Assembly (NCBI GenBank): GCA_016927095.1 | Contig: JAFGNI010000169.1 | Span: 1 to 12,475, forward strand | Length of the DNA: 12,475 nucleotides | Direction: 5' to 3' | Origin: Anaerolineae bacterium | GTDB lineage: Bacteria; Chloroflexota; Anaerolineae; B4-G1; SLSP01 | Shown here: in pieces, positions 7,235 through 12,475 of the stretch | How positions within the stretch are numbered: the first letter of the stretch is position 1 | Layout of the letters: every line of letters begins with the position of its first letter | Notes under the pieces: model-generated | Seen by the model: only the letters and a program-made list of their open reading frames with translations | The model's database searches: none | What the model was told of the DNA's origin: nothing | Translations under genes and position numbers: made by a program

Positions 7235-8674
7235 TCATACCCGACGCCAGAGACGCATCCAGCGTAAGGCGAGGTCGCTGGAGATCCCGACGAGTTTGCC
7301 CGCCAGCCCACCGCGCAGCCGTTTCTCGAGAACCTGTCCGCTCCCCCACACATTCATCTGGCCATAGGTCGGGTAGACGTGAATCGTCGTAGCGATGTCC
7401 TGAACACTCAGATGGCCCTCCAGGACGTGGATCCACTCCTGGATGCTCTCGCCGGCCTTCCCGGAGACGATGGTGACGCCCAGGACCTTGCCTTGCCTCT
7501 GGACGATCTTGATGAATCCCTCGGTATCGCTCTCAGTGCGGGGACGGTCGATGCGCGCCAGCGGCACCATGCTGGTAACGACGCCGGACCCATATCGCTC
7601 ACGGGCCTGCGATTCGGTCAGCCCAGCGTGGGCGACCTCAGGCTCGGTGAACGTCGTCCAAGGCACCCACGCCCGCACACCCTTGGAGGCGCCGGGCAGG
7701 AGGGCGTTGCGCACCGCCGTCCGGCCTTGCCAATCCGCGTAGTGGGTAAACTGGAAGCCACCCAAGCAATCGCCCACCGCGTAGATGTGCTTCTGACTGG
7801 TGCGCAGCTGATCGTCGACCTCGATGCCCCGTGCGGTGTAGACCACCCCGGCCTTCTCGAGGTCGAGGCCGGCGACATTGGGCCGCCGTCCCACAGCCAC
7901 GAGCAGTGCGTCAGCGGTGAACAGCCCGCGATCTGTTTGCACGTGAATGCCTTCCGCATCCTGGGTCACCTGTTGCGCTCGATGGCCGGCCTTCACGGCG
8001 ATGCCCTCGGCCTCCAGGACCCGGACCATCACCGCTGAGGCCTCGGGCTCGTCACGGGATAGGAGGCCGTCCGTAGCCTCAAGGAGCGTAACCTCGCTGC
8101 CAAGCCGGCGGAATGCCTGGGACAGCTCACACCCGATAGGCCCACCCCCAATCACGACTAGCCGCCGCGGCTGCGACTCCAGTGCCCACACGTTGGAAGA
8201 CGTCAGATAAGCAACATCCTCGATGCCGGGTACCGGCGGCACAAAGGGATGCGCCCCTGTCGCTATAACGATGTTGCGACCTCGCAGTCGCTGGTCCCCG
8301 ACGACGACGGTGTGCGGGTCCTCAAAGCGTGCCGCGCCAAGGACGACATCCAGCCCCTTCTGGCGCATGGCATCCGGTGACTCCTCGACGTACGTCTCCT
8401 CAATGATGCGGCGCACGCGGGCCATCACCGCATCAAAGGCCACAGCCGGGCTCTCAACCGAGATCCCATAGGCCTCCGCGGTACGCACATCGTGGGCCAC
8501 TTGCGCAGCCTTGAGGAGACTCTTGCTCGGGATGCAGCCGGTCCAGGTGCAATCGCCCCCGATATGGTCGCGCTCAACCAGCACCACCCGAGCACCGAGC
8601 TCCAGGCCGAACGTAGCTGCAGTCAATCCACCAGAACCCGCACCGATGACCACGAGGTCATACACATCAGCCAT
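7235..8674 (-). CDS. FAD-dependent pyridine nucleotide-disulfide oxidoreductase, mercuric-reductase-like
   Basis: This 479-residue flavoprotein belongs to the two-dinucleotide-binding-domain disulfide reductases that include lipoamide dehydrogenase, glutathione reductase and MerA. Visible parts in order are the FAD motif VVIGAGSGG (8-16), the redox disulfide GGDCTWTGCIPSKSLLK with Cys42 and Cys47, the NAD(P) motif VVIGGGPIG (173-181), and the second FAD motif IYAVGDC (297-303). It lacks the N-terminal metal-binding domain and the C-terminal cysteine pair of true MerA. Where lipoamide dehydrogenase has HPTxxE, this reads YPTYGQ (434-439), so neither member of the His-Glu dyad is present. The physiological substrate is unknown; mercury, lipoamide and glutathione reduction are all unsupported. 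The ATG at 8674 places the FAD motif at the usual position; a GTG at 8737 would add 21 residues not typical of the family. It is divergent from rtcB. Confidence 0.9.
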   Translation of the reverse strand: MADVYDLVVIGAGSGGLTAATFGLELGARVVLVERDHIGGDCTWTGCIPSKSLLKAAQVAHDVRTAEAYGISVESPAVAFDAVMARVRRIIEETYVEESPDAMRQKGLDVVLGAARFEDPHTVVVGDQRLRGRNIVIATGAHPFVPPVPGIEDVAYLTSSNVWALESQPRRLVVIGGGPIGCELSQAFRRLGSEVTLLEATDGLLSRDEPEASAVMVRVLEAEGIAVKAGHRAQQVTQDAEGIHVQTDRGLFTADALLVAVGRRPNVAGLDLEKAGVVYTARGIEVDDQLRTSQKHIYAVGDCLGGFQFTHYADWQGRTAVRNALLPGASKGVRAWVPWTTFTEPEVAHAGLTESQARERYGSGVVTSMVPLARIDRPRTESDTEGFIKIVQRQGKVLGVTIVSGKAGESIQEWIHVLEGHLSVQDIATTIHVYPTYGQMNVWGSGQVLEKRLRGGLAGKLVGISSDLALRWMRLWRRV

Positions 8675-8843
8675 TGTCTTCTCGCTTTCTGTATTTAGCC
8701 GCCAGCCCTTGCTATTCTCTAGATGCGTAGTTCTCACCAGAGCTTACCTGTTGAAGGCCACCCTCACACAAACGCAGTCCCAACGCTACAAACGCTTCAC
8801 AGCCTCAGCCCAACGAACTCCAGTGTTCCCATGCGCAGCCGGC

Positions 8844-8871
8844 CCCTACAATGAGTATAATAATAGTAGGG
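8844..8871 (+). promoter_or_regulatory. Putative rtcB promoter -10 inside an inverted repeat
   Basis: A perfect TATAAT (8856-8861) lies 43 bases before the rtcB start. It sits in the 16-base loop between inverted 6-bp arms CCCTAC (8844-8849) and GTAGGG (8866-8871), an arrangement that could be a regulator site over the promoter. I see no good -35 at the proper spacing. The remaining 230-bp gap between the divergent genes shows nothing else clear. Confidence 0.4.
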
Positions 8872-8904
8872 AAGAACGAAGCGTTAGCATAAAGGGGAGG
8901 ATCT

Positions 8905-10356
8905 ATGGTTGCGCAGAAGGACTTCAAGCGCATTGAGAAGTACGTCTGGGAGTTGCCCAAGTCCCACAGGCAGGACATGCGCGTGCCCGCCCGCCTCCTC
9001 GCCAACCCCGAGCTCTTCAAGAACGCCTTCGACGACAAGTCAATGGAGCAGTTGGCCAATGTCACGACGTTGCCCGGCATCGTCAAGTACGCGATGGCGA
9101 TGCCGGATTTCCACCAGGGCTACGGCTTCCCTATCGGTGGCGTCGCCGCAACACGCAAGGACAGCGGCGTGATCTCCCCGGGCGGCGTCGGCTACGACAT
9201 CAACTGCGGCGTCCGCCTCCTAGGCAGCACCGTGACGGCGGAGGAAGTCCGCCCCCACATCAGGGATCTTGCCTCTGCGCTCTACCAGGCTTGTCCCAGT
9301 GGGGTCGGCGAAGATGGGCGGCGCAGTGTCTCGGATGCGGAGCTGACCCAAATCGTGACAAAGGGCGCACGCTGGGCATTGAAGCAGGGCTTGGCGCACG
9401 AAGAGGACATCGCCCACACCGAGGAGCAAGGCTGTATGGACGGCGCCGATCCCTCGAAACTGAGCGCGCGTGCGCGGGACCGGGCGCGATCCCAGGTCGG
9501 CTCCCTGGGCGCGGGCAACCACTTCATCGAGGTCGACGAGGTCACCGAAATCTATGACCCGGATGTCGCCGATGCCTTCCGCCTGTCGCAGGGACAGATC
9601 GTGGTCCAGATCCACTGCGGCTCGCGCGGCTTCGGGCACCAGGTCTGCACCGACTACGTCAAAGAGCTGCAATCCGCGATCCACAAATACGACATCTCCT
9701 TGCCGGATCGACAGTTGGTCTGCGTCCCGGTCGACTCTCCTGAAGGGAAGGCCTACTTTGGGGCGATGGCCTGCGCCGTCAACTACGCCTTTGTCAACCG
9801 CCAGATCCTAGCGCAGGGTGCGCGGCTGGCTTTTGAGCTTGTGTTGGCGGGAAAGGTGTCGGACCACAATCTCTACCAGGTCTATGACGTGGCCCACAAC
9901 ATCGCCAAATTCGAGAAACATGAGGTGGACGGCAAGCAGGAGACATTGATGGTCCACCGCAAGGGCGCGACACGATCTTTCGGCCCGAGCCGCCCTGAGG
10001 TGCCGCCGGCCTACCGGGATGTCGGGCAGCCCGTCATGGTCCCGGGGTCGATGGGCACAGCCTCCTACGTGATGGTAGGTACGGACAAAGCGCTGGACGT
10101 CTCATTCGGCTCCACCTGTCACGGGGCGGGACGCACGATGAGCCGCACCGAAGCTCGGAAGTCCATATGGGGGGCCGATCTCAGACAGGAATTGGAGGCA
10201 AGCGGCATCGTCATCCAGGCCGGCAGTATGAAAGGGCTCGCCGAGGAAGCGCCCGCCGCATACAAGGATATCAGCCAGGTGGTGGAAGTGGTCCATGGCC
10301 TGGGCATTGCTCGTAAGGTGGCGCGACTGGAGCCCTTGGCCGTCATCAAGGGATAG
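8905..10356 (+). CDS. rtcB: RNA-splicing/repair ligase RtcB
   Basis: RtcB joins RNA ends bearing a 2',3'-cyclic phosphate or 3'-phosphate to a 5'-OH end, using GTP and manganese through a guanylylated histidine. The 483-residue product has the usual length. The family's metal and active-site residues are all visible: Asp98 and Cys101 in GYDINCGVRLL, His206 in LGAGNHFIEV, His237 in QIHCGSRGFGHQ, His331 in DVAHNIAKFE, and the guanylylated His406 in STCHGAGRTMSR. The N-terminal AMPDFHQGYGFPIGGVAAT is also typical. The ATG at 8905 follows GGGGAGGA with a short spacer. In Escherichia coli rtcB is sigma-54-dependent through RtcR, but I see no sigma-54 motif here and no rtcA, rtcR or archease gene. 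osmC follows on the same strand after 90 bp and may be cotranscribed. Confidence 0.98.
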   Translation: MVAQKDFKRIEKYVWELPKSHRQDMRVPARLLANPELFKNAFDDKSMEQLANVTTLPGIVKYAMAMPDFHQGYGFPIGGVAATRKDSGVISPGGVGYDINCGVRLLGSTVTAEEVRPHIRDLASALYQACPSGVGEDGRRSVSDAELTQIVTKGARWALKQGLAHEEDIAHTEEQGCMDGADPSKLSARARDRARSQVGSLGAGNHFIEVDEVTEIYDPDVADAFRLSQGQIVVQIHCGSRGFGHQVCTDYVKELQSAIHKYDISLPDRQLVCVPVDSPEGKAYFGAMACAVNYAFVNRQILAQGARLAFELVLAGKVSDHNLYQVYDVAHNIAKFEKHEVDGKQETLMVHRKGATRSFGPSRPEVPPAYRDVGQPVMVPGSMGTASYVMVGTDKALDVSFGSTCHGAGRTMSRTEARKSIWGADLRQELEASGIVIQAGSMKGLAEEAPAAYKDISQVVEVVHGLGIARKVARLEPLAVIKG

Positions 10357-10365
10357 CGAGTATCT

Positions 10366-10392
10366 GCTGGGCCGCCCTCGGGCAGGCCCAGC
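10366..10392 (+). terminator. GC-rich hairpin after rtcB, possible weak terminator
   Basis: Perfect 8-bp arms GCTGGGCC (10366-10373) and GGCCCAGC (10385-10392) enclose a further short GCC/GGC pairing. The stem begins nine bases after the rtcB stop. Only TTGAAAT follows, with no real T-run, so it may attenuate or stabilise rather than fully terminate, letting some transcripts reach osmC. Confidence 0.45.
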
Positions 10393-10446
10393 TTGAAATG
10401 AGAGCGACAATACAACAATAGTGGCTTTGGCCAAAGGAGAACAGGG

Positions 10447-10890
10447 ATGGCACAGATAAAGCGATCGGCGCAAGCACGTTGGGAGGGCAGCCTGAGGGCT
10501 GGGATGGGCCAGATCAACTCGGAAAGCGGCGCGATCAAGAAGCAACCCTACAGCTTCAGCACGCGCTTTGAGGATGAGCCCGGCACCAATCCCGAAGAGC
10601 TGCTGGCGGCGGCACACGCAGCCTGCTTCAGCATGGCTTTCTCACTCACACTGACTGAGAAAGGTCACAAACCCGAGGCCATCGAGACGCACGCCACGTG
10701 CATCCTGGCCTCGCAGCCGGAGGGGGGCTTCAAGATCACAGAGATGCACCTATCCGTCCAAGGCGTCGTACCTGGCATAGATGCCGCCACCTTCAGGGAG
10801 ATCGCAGAGGAAGCTGACAAGGGGTGCCCGGTCTCCAACCTCCTGCGCCCCGGTCTGAAGATCAAGCTCACAGACGTTACGCTGAAGTAG
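10447..10890 (+). CDS. osmC: OsmC family peroxiredoxin (organic hydroperoxide reductase)
   Basis: OsmC-type proteins are cytoplasmic thiol peroxidases that reduce organic hydroperoxides, working as dimers with two conserved cysteines per chain. The 147-residue product aligns with Escherichia coli OsmC along its whole length: ARWEGSLRAGMGQINSESG near the start, TRFEDEPGTNPEELLAAAHA (39-58), Cys60 in AACFSMA, the VPGIDAATF segment, and Cys127 in KGCPVSNLL. The E. coli cysteines are at nearly the same positions. It fits the OsmC subgroup better than Ohr because of the TNPEELLAAAHAACFSMA pattern. The ATG at 10447 follows AAAGGAGA with about seven bases of spacing. It lies 90 bp after rtcB on the same strand, with a weak hairpin between them, and a strong terminator follows. 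Confidence 0.95.
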   Translation: MAQIKRSAQARWEGSLRAGMGQINSESGAIKKQPYSFSTRFEDEPGTNPEELLAAAHAACFSMAFSLTLTEKGHKPEAIETHATCILASQPEGGFKITEMHLSVQGVVPGIDAATFREIAEEADKGCPVSNLLRPGLKIKLTDVTLK

Positions 10891-10907
10891 CACAGCAAAA
10901 CACCGAA

Positions 10908-10942
10908 TCGCCCCCGACGCACGCTATATGCATCGGGGGCGA
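10908..10942. terminator. Bidirectional intrinsic terminator between osmC and the P-type ATPase gene
   Basis: Arms 10908-10920 and 10930-10942 pair over 13 positions: ten Watson-Crick pairs (TCGCCCCCGA with TCGGGGGCGA), one mismatch or wobble and two more pairs. The loop is nine bases. T-rich sequence follows on the plus strand (CACGTTTGTGTT) and on the minus strand (GTGTTTTGCTG). It lies between two convergent genes and probably ends both transcripts. Confidence 0.85.
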
Positions 10943-11005
10943 CACGTTTGTGTTGCCGTTGAGGCTACGATCGCGCAATCATCGCGCCGGACGACGACGC
11001 CCAGG

Positions 11006-12475
11006 CTACCAGCCAAAGATCTCCTTGGCGACCTGCCCCAGCACCAGGGGCACGAAGCTCAGACCGAGAACGAGAGCCCAACCGGTCAAACCGGGATCCA
11101 CGACGCCCAGCAGATTCGCGAGGAACGGCACGTAGACGGCTAAGCCGAGGAGCACCACACAGAGAGCCAGCGCCCCCCAGACGTAGGGGTTCTGCGTCAC
11201 CTCGTTCTTGAAGACGCCGGCATCGTGATCCCGCATATTGAAGACGTGCCAGAGCTGTGCGAAGGCCAGGGTGAGGAATGAGAGGGTGATCGCACGTGGT
11301 TGCGACATCCCCAGCCAGGTGAGACCCAAAGCCAACGCAGCCAAGACAGCAAGCGTAATGATGGCGCTGAAGCCCCCAATGGCGACCCAGTGCTGCCGTT
11401 CCAGGATGGACTCCTCCGGATCTCTGGGGGGCCGCGCCATCAAGTGCGGGTCGCCCTCACCGACGCCCAGCGCCAGGGCCGGGAAGACGTCGGTGACAAG
11501 GTTGAGGAAGAGAATCTGCAACGGGCGGATGGGCAGCGGCGCATTGACCACCGAGGCCAGCCCCACCACGAGGATCTCAGCTACATTGCACGAAAGCAGG
11601 TAGAGCACAAACTTGCGGATGTTGTCGAAGATCGCGCGGCCCTGCTCAATCGCGACCACAATGGTCGAGAAGGCGTCGTCCTTGAGGATCATGTCGGCGG
11701 CTTCTTTGGCGACCTGGGTGCCACGCCGGCCCATCGCCACGCCGATGTCCGCCTTCTTCAGGGCAGGCGCATCGTTGACGCCATCGCCCGTCATCGCGAC
11801 AATCGCGCCTGTGCCCTGATGGGCAGCGATGAGGTCGAGCTTCTGCTCCGGCGTCACGCGGGCGAAGATCGGGGCATCGAGGACCCTTTGGCGCTCCTCC
11901 CCGCCAAGATTCGCTACATCCTTCAGGTCCTGTCCATATATGACGTCAGCATCGCTCTCGCCTACGAGACCCACAGCGCGGGCGACGTTGCGCGCGGTCG
12001 CGGGCTGATCGCCCGTGACCATCACGACGCGGATCCCCGCCTTCCTACAGGCCTCCATTGCGGGGCGGACCTCCTCACGGGGCGGATCCAGGAGCGCAGC
12101 CAGACCCAGGAAGACGAGATCCTCATAGGGATCGGCCTCTTCGCTTTCCACGATTCTGGTTGCCAGGGCGATGACGCGTAGGCCGTCGGCAGCTAGCTCT
12201 TCGTTACGGTCTATCCAGGCCTCGCGCTCTCCCTTCTCAAAATCACGAATCCCTTTCTCGGTCATGATCTGCGTCGAGCTGTCGAGCACAGGTTCCAAAG
12301 CGCCCTTGACGGCGATGCGGTAGTCACCGTTCGGCTTGTGGAAGGTCGCCATCATCTTGGTCTCGGCCTCGAAGGCCACCTCGCGCACCTCGGGCATCGT
12401 CTCCAGCAGATCGGGTCGTCGCATCCCCGCCTTGGCGCCGGCCACCAGCAGGGCGACCTCCAGGGGATCGCCGAC
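11006..12475 (-). CDS. Cation-translocating P-type ATPase, calcium-pump-like (P2 type), C-terminal part
   Basis: This is the C-terminal 489 residues of an ATP-driven membrane cation pump; the frame stays open to the right edge, so the N-terminus and the phosphorylated DKTGT site lie outside. The visible part begins in the nucleotide-binding domain with VGDPLEVALL and has the KGA motif (58-60), ALLDPPREEV (127-136), MVTGD (152-156), TPEQKLDLI, and the hinge TGDGVNDAPALKKADIGVAMG (from 229). Membrane segments follow. M5 carries CNVAE with Asn297 and Glu300, and M6 carries FLNLVTD with Asn325, Thr328 and Asp329. These equal the SERCA site II ligands Asn768, Glu771, Asn796, Thr799 and Asp800, so calcium is the favoured ion. 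The M8 glutamate of SERCA site I is not seen (FAQLWHVFN), suggesting one ion per cycle as in PMR1-type pumps. Manganese or another cation remains possible. Confidence 0.93.
   Translation of the reverse strand, partial: VGDPLEVALLVAGAKAGMRRPDLLETMPEVREVAFEAETKMMATFHKPNGDYRIAVKGALEPVLDSSTQIMTEKGIRDFEKGEREAWIDRNEELAADGLRVIALATRIVESEEADPYEDLVFLGLAALLDPPREEVRPAMEACRKAGIRVVMVTGDQPATARNVARAVGLVGESDADVIYGQDLKDVANLGGEERQRVLDAPIFARVTPEQKLDLIAAHQGTGAIVAMTGDGVNDAPALKKADIGVAMGRRGTQVAKEAADMILKDDAFSTIVVAIEQGRAIFDNIRKFVLYLLSCNVAEILVVGLASVVNAPLPIRPLQILFLNLVTDVFPALALGVGEGDPHLMARPPRDPEESILERQHWVAIGGFSAIITLAVLAALALGLTWLGMSQPRAITLSFLTLAFAQLWHVFNMRDHDAGVFKNEVTQNPYVWGALALCVVLLGLAVYVPFLANLLGVVDPGLTGWALVLGLSFVPLVLGQVAKEIFGW

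Noticed and set aside
7235..8674. Annotation as mercuric reductase or dihydrolipoamide dehydrogenase
   Set aside because: The MerA C-terminal cysteine pair and the lipoamide dehydrogenase His-Glu dyad are both missing, and there are no mer or 2-oxoacid dehydrogenase genes nearby.
8675..8904. A sigma-54 promoter for rtcB
   Set aside because: I could not find the paired GG and GC elements at the required spacing; only a TATAAT box is seen.

Overview
The window is about 12.5 kb of GC-rich, gene-dense bacterial DNA. It carries a histidine-utilisation (hut) cluster, flanked by redox, RNA-repair and ion-transport genes. I see no rRNA, tRNA, CRISPR array, transposase or phage gene. Most genes have clear Shine-Dalgarno sites, and one starts at TTG. 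The taxon cannot be fixed from this sequence. High GC, an animal-like fused FTCD and several palindromic intergenic repeat families would fit an environmental bacterium such as a Chloroflexota member, but this is a low-confidence guess.

Layout, left to right. (1) Positions 1-488, minus strand: the N-terminal part of a DUF523-type protein that runs off the left edge. (2) Positions 489-775: an intergenic region filled mostly by a nested palindromic element (563-737). (3) Positions 776-5914, minus strand: hutU, hutH and ftcD, transcribed in that order. An imperfect 150-bp palindrome separates hutU from hutH, and a five-unit 8-bp tandem repeat separates hutH from ftcD. (4) Positions 5915-6021: a divergent control region with a perfect 16-bp palindrome overlapping a possible -10 box on each strand. 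(5) Positions 6022-7224, plus strand: hutI. (6) Positions 7235-8674, minus strand: a MerA-like flavin disulfide oxidoreductase, converging on hutI with a 10-bp gap. (7) Positions 8905-10356 and 10447-10890, plus strand: rtcB (RNA ligase) and osmC (peroxiredoxin). (8) Positions 10908-10942: a strong bidirectional terminator hairpin. (9) Positions 11006-12475, minus strand: the C-terminal part of a calcium-type P-ATPase that runs off the right edge.

The four hut genes encode a complete tetrahydrofolate-dependent route from histidine to glutamate. HutH makes urocanate, HutU makes imidazolonepropionate and HutI makes formiminoglutamate. The fused FTCD then moves the formimino group to tetrahydrofolate and deaminates it to methenyl-tetrahydrofolate. 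No hut regulator or histidine transporter lies in the window, so regulation must come from elsewhere.

I found no convincing novel multi-gene system. The best leads are regulatory or structural: the palindrome-overlapped divergent hut promoters, three unrelated palindromic or tandem repeat types around the hut operon, a DUF523 protein lacking the third expected cysteine, and a disulfide reductase lacking the usual C-terminal His-Glu dyad.
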